A stretch of 23,887 bases of DNA, from positions 1 to 23,887 of the forward strand of contig CAJUQS010000195.1 in NCBI GenBank assembly GCA_910588365.1. The letters run 5' to 3'. The position numbers and the translations under genes are program-made. Source of the DNA: an uncultured Oscillospiraceae bacterium. Its GTDB lineage: Bacteria; Bacillota; Clostridia; Oscillospirales; Oscillospiraceae. Positions 7,583 through 14,477 of the stretch are shown piece by piece. The notes under the pieces are model-generated. The model had not been told where the DNA came from. It made no database searches and was given only the letters and a program-made list of their open reading frames with translations. Numbering within the stretch: the first letter of the stretch is position 1; every line of letters begins with the position of its first letter.

Positions 7583-8097
7583 CAAATCCCCTGGAGGTCC
7601 TGGGCCGCTACAAGTATGTGCTGCTGGTGGTACTGCTGGGCGCTCTGCTGCTGCTCTGGCCCGGCGGGCGGGGGGCGGCGGACAGGACGGATTCCGGCTC
7701 CCGCCAGATTCCTGCGGGCTCCATGCCCCTGGGCGAGACGGAGCGGGCCATGGAGGTCATCCTGGAGAAAATCAGCGGCGTGGGCCGGGTGGACGTGATG
7801 CTCACCCTACAAAGCGGCAGCGAGCTGGTCCTGGCCCAGGACTCCTCCCTGCGCTACAGCGGCAGCGTCCAGTCCCCGGACAACTACGAGCGCCGCTCGG
7901 ACGCGGTGACCGACTCCGGCGGCGTGGTGGTCACCCAGGAGAAATATCCCCAGTACCGGGGGGCCCTGGTGGTCTGCGACGGCGGCGGCAGCGACGCCGT
8001 CCGGCTCCAGGTGGTGGAGGCTGTCTCCGCCCTCACCGGCCTGGGCTCCGACCGCATCGCCGTGGTCAAGTGGGGGAGCACGGGGACGAACGGGTGA
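7552..8097 (+). CDS. spoIIIAG: Stage III sporulation protein AG
   Basis: SpoIIIAG forms a large ring in the space between mother cell and forespore and has a YscJ/FliF-like ring-building fold. The 181-residue protein has an N-terminal anchor (about 22-37, YKYVLLVVLLGALLLLWP) and then the conserved ERAMEVILEKISGVGRVDVM. The late motif PQYRGALVVCDGGGSDAVR is also a family signature. The ATG at 7552 is chosen because GGAGG lies upstream and the anchor then starts at the expected distance. The frame is open far upstream inside spoIIIAF, but that part is an alternative-frame reading. A 200-base hairpin-rich gap follows, which is unusual within this operon. Confidence 0.95.
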   Translation: MDREEGKRKLTNPLEVLGRYKYVLLVVLLGALLLLWPGGRGAADRTDSGSRQIPAGSMPLGETERAMEVILEKISGVGRVDVMLTLQSGSELVLAQDSSLRYSGSVQSPDNYERRSDAVTDSGGVVVTQEKYPQYRGALVVCDGGGSDAVRLQVVEAVSALTGLGSDRIAVVKWGSTGTNG

Positions 8098-8104
8098 GGC
8101 AACC

Positions 8105-8262
8105 ATACGTTTCTTTATGAACAAAGAAACGTATCAAACGAAACACTTTCGCGGCAAAGCGGGGCTTTGCCCTGTGCTTCTCAAGGCTGAGCCCCGGAGG
8201 AAACGCAGGCGAAACGCAGTTTCGCGTAAAATCTTTTTGATTCTTTTTCTATGAAAAAGAAT
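8105..8262. repeat. Four consecutive inverted repeats between spoIIIAG and spoIIIAH
   Basis: The stems are ATACGTTTCTTT/AAAGAAACGTAT (8105-8116, 8123-8134), GGCAAAGC/GCTTTGCC (8153-8160, 8164-8171), GCGAAAC/GTTTCGC (8209-8215, 8219-8225) and ATTCTTTTTC/GAAAAAGAAT (8240-8249, 8253-8262). All are perfect. Only the last two are near T-rich DNA. The block has no coding potential and could attenuate spoIIIAH, process the mRNA, or be an inserted dispersed repeat. Confidence 0.75.
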
Positions 8263-8298
8263 GGATACTCCGACAAAATTGATATGGGAGGAACAATC

Positions 8299-8898
8299 AT
8301 GAGGAACCAATGGAAGCGCAACGCCGTTGTGGCGACCGTGCTGCTGTTTGTATGCGCGGCGGTGTATCTCAACTGGCGCTATGCCGGAAACGTGGTGGAC
8401 AGCGCCGCGCCGGCCAGCGGGCAGGAGGATGGAGAGGGCTCCACCAAGGTGCTGGGAGACGCGACGCTGGTGGGCGGGGTGCCCACCATCACCGGGGAGG
8501 GCGCGGCGGTCTCCGGGGAGGAGGACGTCCCCGCCGCCAGGGCCGGCAGCTATTTTGACACCGCCCGCCTCAGCCGCCAGCAGTCCCGGGACAACGCCCT
8601 GAGCATCCTACGGGAGGCGGCCGGCCAGGAGAACGTGGAGCAGGCGGTCCTGGACGACGCGAACCGGGCCATCCAGACGCTGGCGGGCTACTCCATGCTG
8701 GAGGGCCAGATCGAAAACCTGGTGGTGGCCAAGGGCTACGCCGACTGCGTGGCCTTCATGGGGGAAAACAGCATCAGCGTGGTGGTCTCCGCTGCCGAGG
8801 ACGGACTGCAGACAGAGGACGTGGCCAAGATCACCGACATCGTGCTGAGCGAGACAGACTACACCGCCGGGCAGATCAAGATCATGGAGGCGGAATAG
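8299..8898 (+). CDS. spoIIIAH: Stage III sporulation protein AH
   Basis: SpoIIIAH is the mother-cell membrane protein that binds forespore SpoIIQ across the intermembrane space, forming the zipper and channel. The 199-residue product has one N-terminal membrane helix (about 9-24), a low-complexity linker, and the conserved region beginning YFDTARLSRQQSRDNAL at about residue 85. The ring-building fold ends with VLSETDYTAGQIKIMEAE. GGGAGGAA lies just before the ATG at 8299. An upstream in-frame ATG at 8251 falls inside a hairpin and is not used. It is separated from spoIIIAG by about 200 bases and followed by a terminator, so it closes the operon. Confidence 0.95.
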   Translation: MRNQWKRNAVVATVLLFVCAAVYLNWRYAGNVVDSAAPASGQEDGEGSTKVLGDATLVGGVPTITGEGAAVSGEEDVPAARAGSYFDTARLSRQQSRDNALSILREAAGQENVEQAVLDDANRAIQTLAGYSMLEGQIENLVVAKGYADCVAFMGENSISVVVSAAEDGLQTEDVAKITDIVLSETDYTAGQIKIMEAE

Positions 8899-8911
8899 GA
8901 GGGAGAGAAGG

Positions 8912-8957
8912 CGTCAGCCGCTGGAATTTTTCCGCGGCTGACGTTTTCTGCCTTTTT
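8912..8957 (+). terminator. Intrinsic terminator of the spoIIIA operon
   Basis: CGTCAGCCGC (8912-8921) pairs with GCGGCTGACG (8934-8943), followed by TTTT and, after CTGCC, TTTTT. Confidence 0.85.
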
Positions 8958-8963
8958 GGGGGC

Positions 8964-8992
8964 TTTACACCGGAGCACATTGCGGGTAAAAT
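8964..8992 (+). promoter_or_regulatory. Sigma-A-type promoter of the amidotransferase-like gene
   Basis: TTTACA (8964-8969), a 17-base spacer and TAAAAT (8987-8992) lie about 50 bases before the ATG at 9045 and just after the spoIIIA terminator. Confidence 0.65.
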
Positions 8993-9044
8993 AGGGGCAC
9001 CGTGTCAGCATATCAGAATCTGACGGAAATGGGAGGAGACACAA

Positions 9045-9752
9045 ATGAAAAAACCGGTGATTGGTGTTGTGCCGCTGGTGGACGCCGGCCAGGAGGACGT
9101 CCGGATGCAGCCCGGCTACATAGAGGGGATCCTGCGGGCAGGCGGCCTTCCGATTCTGCTGCCGCTGACCGGCGGCGCGGAGGATATTGACGGCCTGCTG
9201 GAGCTGTGCGGCGGGGTTCTCTTTACCGGCGGCCCGGATATCTCGCCGGAGGCCTACGGCGAGGAGGCGCTGCCGGTGTGCGGCGAGCTCTGCCCTGTCC
9301 GCGACAGGCTGGAGCGGCCGCTGATGGCCGCGGCCCTTGCGCGGGACAAGGCGGTGCTGGGCATCTGCCGGGGCCTGCAGGTGATGAACACCGTTCTGGG
9401 CGGCACACTGTATCAGGACCTGCCCTCCCAGCGGCCCTCGCCCCTTGTCCACCGCATGGAGCTCCCCTACAACCGGGAGTCCCACCGGGTGGAGCTGACG
9501 GCGGGGGCGCCCCTGGCAAACCTGCTGGGCGGCGGGGAGATCGGCGTGAACAGCTGCCACCACCAGGGAGTCAGGGTCCTGGCTCCCGGCCTGTCCGTCA
9601 TGGCCTCTGCCTCCGACGGCCTGGTGGAGGCCGTGTACATCCCCGGAAAGCGGTTCGCCTGGGCGGTGCAGTGGCACCCGGAGCGCACCCTGGAGACGGA
9701 CGCTTACAGCCAGCGGATTTTTGACGCCTTTGTAGAGGCCTGCCGGGGATAG
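9045..9752 (+). CDS. Class I glutamine-amidotransferase-like peptidase (gamma-glutamyl-GABA hydrolase family)
   Basis: The 235-residue protein belongs to Peptidase_C26, the family of PuuD, which hydrolyses gamma-glutamyl amide bonds such as that in gamma-glutamyl-GABA. The catalytic triad is visible: nucleophile Cys108 in GICRGLQ, and His211 and Glu213 in WHPE. The N-terminal KPVIGVVP and the oxyanion region LFTGGPDISPEAYG at about 59-72 are also typical. There is no signal peptide, so it should be cytoplasmic. GGGAGGAG precedes the ATG. No polyamine genes are adjacent, so the substrate is not fixed by context; other gamma-glutamyl amides are possible. Confidence 0.88.
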   Translation: MKKPVIGVVPLVDAGQEDVRMQPGYIEGILRAGGLPILLPLTGGAEDIDGLLELCGGVLFTGGPDISPEAYGEEALPVCGELCPVRDRLERPLMAAALARDKAVLGICRGLQVMNTVLGGTLYQDLPSQRPSPLVHRMELPYNRESHRVELTAGAPLANLLGGGEIGVNSCHHQGVRVLAPGLSVMASASDGLVEAVYIPGKRFAWAVQWHPERTLETDAYSQRIFDAFVEACRG

Positions 9753-9885
9753 CCCCGGGGAAAAACAGAGCGAAAGGAGCGATTGCGCTTGACCAGACCC
9801 GTTCAGTTTGCATAGCGCGGCTATTGCAAATACGGAAAAATGAATAGGTGATAGCCGCCGCATCACAGGCAAAACAGGAGATGCG

Positions 9886-10212
9886 ATGAGCTATACAAAT
9901 GATTCGGAATACGCGGTCATCTGCCGCTGCGGCAGATGCGGGAAGAAGCAGACCTTTGTCACCACCGGGAAGTTCAGAGTGAACGCCAACAAAAACAAAG
10001 TGGACATCTGGCTGATCTACCAGTGCGCCAGGTGCAGGCATACGCTGAACATTCCCGTTTATGAGCGGATCAACCCGGGGAAGCTTCCACGGGAGCTGTA
10101 TGAGCGGTTCCTGGAGAATGACCGGGAGCTGGCCGCCCGGTACGCCTCGGATATCCGCTTCCTGAAAAGCCGGCACTATGTGACGGCAAAAATTTTTCCT
10201 AAAAACAGATAA
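9886..10212 (+). CDS. Short DUF1062-like zinc-ribbon protein
   Basis: The 108-residue product has two Cys pairs near the N-terminus, CRCGRC and CARCRH, flanking a conserved stretch (KFRVNANKNKVDIWLIYQ). This looks like DUF1062 proteins, whose function is unknown. The cysteines would plausibly bind one zinc. DUF1062 proteins, as I remember them, run to roughly 180-200 residues, so this one seems to lack the C-terminal part. I see no continuation in another frame before the next promoter at 10219. AGGAG precedes the ATG at 9886. The C-terminal SRHYVTAKIFPKNR may be a degenerate end. No clear promoter was found in 9753-9885. Confidence 0.6.
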   Translation: MSYTNDSEYAVICRCGRCGKKQTFVTTGKFRVNANKNKVDIWLIYQCARCRHTLNIPVYERINPGKLPRELYERFLENDRELAARYASDIRFLKSRHYVTAKIFPKNR

Positions 10213-10218
10213 AACCTC

Positions 10219-10249
10219 TTGACCTTGACGCCGCGTCATGGTCTATCCT
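10219..10249 (+). promoter_or_regulatory. MerR-type promoter/operator of the downstream regulator gene
   Basis: TTGACC (10219-10224) and TATCCT (10244-10249) are separated by 19 bases instead of 17. An inverted repeat, ACCTTGACG and CGTCATGGT (10222-10230 and 10234-10242, one mismatch), lies across the spacer. The over-long spacer with a central dyad is the hallmark of promoters activated by MerR-family proteins that untwist the DNA, so the regulator probably controls itself. Confidence 0.8.
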
Positions 10250-10272
10250 TGCAAACAGGAGGTGATTCCAGC

Positions 10273-11037
10273 ATGTACACCGTCAAGGAGCTGTCGCGGC
10301 TGACGGGCCTCACGCCCCGTACGCTGCGCTACTATGATGCCATCGGCCTGCTCTCCCCAGCCCGGAATCGGGACAACGACTACCGCCTGTACGGCGGCGC
10401 GGAGGTGGACCGTCTCCAGGAAATCCTTCTCTACCGGGAGATGGGCCTGCCGCTGGAGGAGATCGGGCGGATTCTGGACGCGCCGGACCACGACAGAGCC
10501 GGCGCCCTGCGGGGACATCTGGAGCGCCTCCTGGCACAGAGGAGACGGGTGGAGGAGCTCATCCAGTCCGTCAGATGCACACTGGAGACCATGGAAGGAG
10601 ATGCGATTATGCAGGACAAGGAAAAATTTGAGGCGCTGAAGCGGCAGGCCGTTCAGGAGAACGAGGCCGCCTACGGCCGGGAGGCCCGGGAGAAGTACGG
10701 CGACGAGGCCGTGGACGGCAGCAACCGGCGGCTCTCCGGCATGAGCCGGGAGGAGTGGGAACAGATGAACCAGGAGGAATCGGGCTACAAGGAGGCCCTT
10801 CGCCGGGCCGCGGCGGCGGGGGATCCCGCCGGTGAGGATGCCCGGGAGGCGGTGCGCCTCCATGCCGCGTGGCTGTGCCGCTTCTGGAAGCCCGGTATGC
10901 TCACCGCCCAGTCACACATCGCCCTGGTGGACATGTATGGGCAGGACCAGCGGTTTACGGACTACTACGAGGCCGTGGCGCCGGGGTGCGCCGCGTTCTT
11001 TGCCCAGGCGGTGCGGGCGTATTACAGCGCGCCCTGA
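10273..11037 (+). CDS. MerR-family regulator with TipAS-like effector domain
   Basis: The 254-residue protein starts with a MerR DNA-binding domain (YTVKELSRLTGLTPRTLRYY, residues 2-21, wing around 36-45). A long dimerisation helix follows (about 80-112). The C-terminal domain (about 118-254) has the helical pattern of TipAS domains, which bind thiopeptide and other antibiotics. The YGREAREKYGDEAV and MYGQDQRFTDYYE segments are characteristic. TipAL-type proteins sense toxic compounds and activate their own and resistance genes. The ATG at 10273 follows GGAGGTGATT. No efflux gene is adjacent, so its regulon is not visible beyond its own promoter. Confidence 0.9.
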   Translation: MYTVKELSRLTGLTPRTLRYYDAIGLLSPARNRDNDYRLYGGAEVDRLQEILLYREMGLPLEEIGRILDAPDHDRAGALRGHLERLLAQRRRVEELIQSVRCTLETMEGDAIMQDKEKFEALKRQAVQENEAAYGREAREKYGDEAVDGSNRRLSGMSREEWEQMNQEESGYKEALRRAAAAGDPAGEDAREAVRLHAAWLCRFWKPGMLTAQSHIALVDMYGQDQRFTDYYEAVAPGCAAFFAQAVRAYYSAP

Positions 11038-11070
11038 ATCAGGGCCGGCTGAGGGCCTTTAGGGTACGCG

Positions 11071-11102
11071 GAGGCGGGCGGGGAGTTCTCCCCGCCCGCC
11101 TC
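11071..11102 (+). terminator. Long GC hairpin after the MerR gene
   Basis: GAGGCGGGCGGGGA (11071-11084) pairs perfectly with TCCCCGCCCGCCTC (11089-11102) around a GTTC loop. No T run follows, so it may be a weak or factor-assisted terminator, or an mRNA-stabilising hairpin. Confidence 0.55.
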
Positions 11103-11167
11103 TGAGCGCAGGCAAAATACGGCCGGACGTATCCTTAGCAATTGCGCTGCCGCCGGCCGGAGTGAGC

Positions 11168-11196
11168 TTGACAAAACTGCTTTTCCGCCATATAGT
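11168..11196 (+). promoter_or_regulatory. Sigma-A-type promoter of cysteine synthase
   Basis: A perfect TTGACA (11168-11173), a 17-base spacer and TATAGT (11191-11196) lie about 48 bases before the ATG. I see no T-box or S-box leader. Confidence 0.75.
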
Positions 11197-11243
11197 ATCA
11201 ATAAGGATTGGATATCTTTCGGATATGATGGGAGGAGAAGTTT

Positions 11244-12176
11244 ATGGGCAGCATCTATACGTCTGTGGAGCAGCTGATCGGCCGTACGCCCCTTCTGGAG
11301 CTGGCAAACCTCCAGCGGGAGGAGGGCCTGGAGGCCCGGATTCTGGCCAAGCTGGAGTGCTTCAACCCCGCCGGCAGCGTGAAGGACCGGGTTGCCAGGG
11401 CCATGGTGGACGATGCGGAACGGCGGGGCCTGCTGCGGCCCGGCTCCGTCATCATCGAGCCCACCTCCGGCAATACGGGAATCGGCCTGGCCGCCGTGGC
11501 CGCTGCCAGGGGATACCGGGTGATCATCGTCATGCCGGAGACCATGAGCCCGGAGCGGCGGCAGCTGATGCGCGCCTACGGCGCGGAGCTGGTGCTGACT
11601 GACGGTGCCAGGGGGATGCAGGGCGCTATCGACAGGGCCGGAGAGCTGGCCGGGGAGATTCCGGGCAGCTTCATCCCCGGCCAGTTTGTCAACCCCGCCA
11701 ACCCCGCCGTCCACCGGGAAACCACCGGCCCGGAGATCTGGGAGGATACCGATGGGGCGGTGGACATCTTTGTGGCCGGCGTGGGCACCGGGGGGACGCT
11801 GACGGGCGTTGGCGAGTACCTCAAGAGCAGAAACCCGGCGGTCCGGGTGGCGGCGGTGGAGCCCGCGTCCTCCCCCGTGCTGAGCGGCGGGTCCGCCGGG
11901 GCCCACCGGATTCAGGGCATCGGCGCCGGATTCGTGCCGGCGGTCCTGAACAGGGCGGTCTGTGATGAGATCATCACCGTGGAGGACGGCGACGCCTTTG
12001 CCGCCGGCAGGCGGGTGGGCCGCAGCGAGGGAATCCTGGTGGGAATCTCCTCCGGCGCGGCGGTCTGGGCCGCTTTGCAGCTGGCCAGACGGGCCGAAAA
12101 CCGGGGCAGGACGATCGTGGCGCTGCTGCCGGACAGCGGAAGCCGCTACCTCTCCACGCCCATGTTCACACAGTGA
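11244..12176 (+). CDS. cysK: Cysteine synthase (O-acetylserine thiol-lyase)
   Basis: This enzyme makes cysteine from O-acetylserine and sulfide with pyridoxal phosphate. The 310-residue length is normal. The PLP lysine is Lys47 in NPAGSVKDR. The substrate-binding loop PTSGNTGIG lies at about 73-81, and GVGTGGTLTGVG at about 178-189 is the phosphate-binding loop. The late SSGAAVWAA carries the serine that contacts the pyridine nitrogen. A good ribosome binding site (GGGAGGAG) precedes the ATG. The gene is alone in its unit; no cysE is adjacent. The related CysM and cystathionine beta-synthase are less likely because the length and motifs match the CysK type. Confidence 0.93.
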   Translation: MGSIYTSVEQLIGRTPLLELANLQREEGLEARILAKLECFNPAGSVKDRVARAMVDDAERRGLLRPGSVIIEPTSGNTGIGLAAVAAARGYRVIIVMPETMSPERRQLMRAYGAELVLTDGARGMQGAIDRAGELAGEIPGSFIPGQFVNPANPAVHRETTGPEIWEDTDGAVDIFVAGVGTGGTLTGVGEYLKSRNPAVRVAAVEPASSPVLSGGSAGAHRIQGIGAGFVPAVLNRAVCDEIITVEDGDAFAAGRRVGRSEGILVGISSGAAVWAALQLARRAENRGRTIVALLPDSGSRYLSTPMFTQ

Positions 12177-12219
12177 GCCCGCATTTCCTCCGAAGGCCGA
12201 GCAATACGCGAAAAACCTC

Positions 12220-12248
12220 TTGAAATTTTTGGACTTTTGGGATATAGT
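12220..12248 (+). promoter_or_regulatory. Sigma-A-type promoter of the diguanylate cyclase gene
   Basis: TTGAAA (12220-12225), a 17-base spacer and TATAGT (12243-12248) lie about 95 bases before the start at 12342. Confidence 0.65.
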
Positions 12249-12341
12249 ATCGGCTGGGAAACTCCTCCGCACAGAGGGAACTCATCGAAACCGCCTTGCC
12301 GCCGGCTGCCAGCGGGTCCGGCAGTGGAGAAGGAGAGAAAA

Positions 12342-13274
12342 ATGGAAAAAGTACTGATTGTCGACGACAGTCCTGTGCAGGCTGCCCAATTAAAGTCCAT
12401 CCTGGATCAGGAGTATGATGTCAGCATCGTACAGACAGCGGAAGACGGCCTCAGATGCGCCAGCGCGGGGGACTTCTCCCTGATTCTGCTGGACGTGGTC
12501 ATGCCCGGCATGAACGGCTTCATGCTGCTGAAAAAGCTTCAGGAGGAGGTCATCACCAGACACCTCCCCGTTATCCTGATCACCAGCCTCTCGGACATTG
12601 AAAACGAGCAGCGCGGCCTGATGCTGGGCGCGGTGGACTACATAGCCAAGCCCTTCCACCCCCTGATTGTAAAGGCCAGAGTCAACACCCATATCAAGCT
12701 CTACCAGTACCGCAAGCAGGTGGAGTACCAATCCATGACCGATCAGCTCACCGGCGTGGCAAACCGGCGCCGCCACGACCGCTTCAGCGCTATCAAGTGG
12801 CTGGAGGCCTCCCGTTTGCAGGTGCCGTTCTCCGTCTGCATGTTCGATATCGACAAGTTCAAGATCTATAACGACACCTTCGGCCATCCCGCCGGGGACA
12901 AGGTCATTGCCGCCGTCGCCAAGACGGCCTCCTCCTACCTGCGCCGCAGCACCGACTTTTTTGCCCGCTACGGCGGAGAGGAGTTCGCCGCCTTCATCCT
13001 GGGCGGCAGCGCGGAAAGCGCCTTTGAGCACCTGAAGAAAATCCGTCAGGCTGTCGAGGATCTCCGCATCCCCCACAACCCGTCCGTCTCTCAGTGGGTC
13101 ACTATCAGCATCGGCGGCGTCACGGTGACGCCGCAGCCCGACGAAACCTATGACGCGTATCTGAAAATCGCGGACACCATGCTGTACGACGCGAAGCGGT
13201 TCGGCAGGAACCAGGTCGTGTGGGCCGGCGGCGGTATGAAGCAGCTGCGGGAGAAGCTGGGGCCGGTATTATAA
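12342..13274 (+). CDS. Response regulator with GGDEF diguanylate cyclase domain
   Basis: The 310-residue protein joins a receiver (about 1-120; Asp8-Asp9, phospho-acceptor Asp51, Lys103) to a GGDEF domain (about 132-295) that would make cyclic di-GMP from two GTP. The active site is complete: GGEEF at 211-215 and metal-binding FDIDKFK (Asp169, Asp171). An RxxD inhibitory site, Arg202 to Asp205, sits five residues before GGEEF, so product feedback inhibition is expected. The domain order is that of WspR/PleD-like output regulators. The ATG at 12342 is chosen because the receiver starts immediately and GGAGAGA precedes it. No kinase gene is adjacent; the hybrid kinase 9 kb upstream is one untested candidate. 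Confidence 0.92.
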   Translation: MEKVLIVDDSPVQAAQLKSILDQEYDVSIVQTAEDGLRCASAGDFSLILLDVVMPGMNGFMLLKKLQEEVITRHLPVILITSLSDIENEQRGLMLGAVDYIAKPFHPLIVKARVNTHIKLYQYRKQVEYQSMTDQLTGVANRRRHDRFSAIKWLEASRLQVPFSVCMFDIDKFKIYNDTFGHPAGDKVIAAVAKTASSYLRRSTDFFARYGGEEFAAFILGGSAESAFEHLKKIRQAVEDLRIPHNPSVSQWVTISIGGVTVTPQPDETYDAYLKIADTMLYDAKRFGRNQVVWAGGGMKQLREKLGPVL

Positions 13275-13283
13275 GCATGAAGA

Positions 13284-13325
13284 AGCCTGGAGGGGGCGGA
13301 CTTATGGGTCCGCCCCCTCCAGGCT
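13284..13325 (+). terminator. Long perfect hairpin after the cyclase gene
   Basis: AGCCTGGAGGGGGCGGAC (13284-13301) pairs over all 18 bases with 13308-13325 around a six-base loop. No T run follows directly. Together with the next hairpin it separates two converging genes. Confidence 0.65.
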
Positions 13326-13330
13326 CTGTG

Positions 13331-13363
13331 TGTCAAAAAAGTGGCAGCGCCACTTTTTTGACA
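13331..13363. terminator. Bidirectional intrinsic terminator between converging genes
   Basis: TGTCAAAAAAGTGGC (13331-13345) pairs perfectly with GCCACTTTTTTGACA (13349-13363) around AGC. Each strand reads through a GC stem into six Us, so it can end the cyclase transcript and the opposing 13382-14299 gene. Confidence 0.8.
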
Positions 13364-13381
13364 GGCTGAAACATATGTGGC

Positions 13382-14299
13382 TTACTGTTTTCTGGTCAGA
13401 ACGAAGGTGGTGGCTCTGCCCAGCAGATTGACCTCGTAGCTCAGCCGCCCGTTGTCGTAAGTGAAGGTCTTGGTATCCGTGTCAGGAGCCAGGACCGAGG
13501 CGGCGTAGGCTCTGGTGGTGTCCCGGGTGGACTCCCAGGAGAAGGAGTTTGTCATGACGCCGGGCGCGTCGTAGTTCCCCGCCCAGTAGAGGCTCATCAT
13601 CCCGTCGGAGGTATACCAGTAGACCTCAATGACGCCGTCCTTGATGGTGGCAATCTGGCTGGTGCCGATACCGCTGCTGCCCGTCTGCACCCAGGTGCCG
13701 GTCAGATCCAGCCCGTTGGCCGTGGTCCCGGGCAGGACGGTGTTGGCGGCAGAGTCGGGCACGCAGGCGCCGCAGGCCGCGAGCCCCCGGCCCATGGCCT
13801 CGGCCAGCGTGATTTCCACCAGCGCCCCGCCGCCGCAGGTTCCCTTGAAGTGATACTGGGTGCCGCCCTCCCCGCAGTAGATGTACTGGCCGCGCAGGTT
13901 GTTGGCCACGGCGGCGGTCTGCGTATCCTGATCCCAGCTCACCTGGCAGCCGAAGGCCTCGGAGACAAAGCGGGCGGGAACCATGGTGCGGTTGTTGATC
14001 AGCTGGGCCGGAACGTCCAGCGTGTGGGGAGCGCCGTTGACGTAGGCGGTGGAGTTGTCGATCTGGATGGAGATAACGGCGCCATCCTTCGTGCCTGTGG
14101 CCGTGCGGGTGTCGTTATTCCACTCCACGGCGGCTCCCAGGGACTCGAAAATCACCCGCAGGGGGACCAGTGTGCGCCCGTCAACGACCGTGGGCGGGGT
14201 GTCCGTACTGACCCTGGCCGTGTCCACATACAGATCCACGGCCCCGGCGGTGGCGGTCAGCAGCATGGCAGCCAGCAGAAAGGAGAGCAGCCTTTTCAT
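13382..14299 (-). CDS. Secreted protein with copper-amine-oxidase N-terminal-like domain
   Basis: The 305-residue protein has a signal peptide (MKRLLSFLLAAMLLTATAGA, cleavage near residue 20). A stalk-like domain of the copper amine oxidase N type (PF07833) follows, at about 22-133, with the usual repeats GRTLVPLRVIFESLG and NRTMVPARFVSEAFG. A small Cys/His cluster comes next (His150, Cys155, Cys176, Cys179), of the YHxxxC...A...G...CxxC type seen in several secreted Firmicutes proteins. A beta-rich C-terminal domain (about 198-305) begins LTGTW. There is no oxidase catalytic domain, so amine oxidation is not expected. It likely acts at the cell surface. GGAGG precedes the ATG. Its function is unknown. 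Confidence 0.8.
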   Translation of the reverse strand: MKRLLSFLLAAMLLTATAGAVDLYVDTARVSTDTPPTVVDGRTLVPLRVIFESLGAAVEWNNDTRTATGTKDGAVISIQIDNSTAYVNGAPHTLDVPAQLINNRTMVPARFVSEAFGCQVSWDQDTQTAAVANNLRGQYIYCGEGGTQYHFKGTCGGGALVEITLAEAMGRGLAACGACVPDSAANTVLPGTTANGLDLTGTWVQTGSSGIGTSQIATIKDGVIEVYWYTSDGMMSLYWAGNYDAPGVMTNSFSWESTRDTTRAYAASVLAPDTDTKTFTYDNGRLSYEVNLLGRATTFVLTRKQ

Positions 14300-14352
14300 A
14301 ATTGAGTATCCTCCGTTTCAGATTGTGGTTACAGGCTTTTAGAGATGATACG

Positions 14353-14381
14353 AGTATATCCCAGCCGGGGGAGCTTGTCAA
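14353..14381 (-). promoter_or_regulatory. Sigma-A-type promoter of the secreted-protein gene
   Basis: On the minus strand TTGACA (14381-14376), a 17-base spacer and TATACT (14358-14353) lie about 53 bases before the ATG at 14299. Confidence 0.75.
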
Positions 14382-14387
14382 GTGTCT

Positions 14388-14423
14388 GGGCGGGACGCCT
14401 CCAGCTATGGAAGCGTCCCGCCC
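14388..14423 (-). terminator. Hairpin after serA
   Basis: GGGCGGGACGC (14388-14398) pairs with GCGTCCCGCCC (14413-14423), with a further TCCA/TGGA pairing inside the loop. No T run follows on the minus strand. The next promoter's -35 box begins seven bases beyond. Confidence 0.5.
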
Positions 14424-14477
14424 GGATCTCAGAACCTGTATTCGCAAGCGCTGCACGCCGGCTGTGATGACAGGTTT

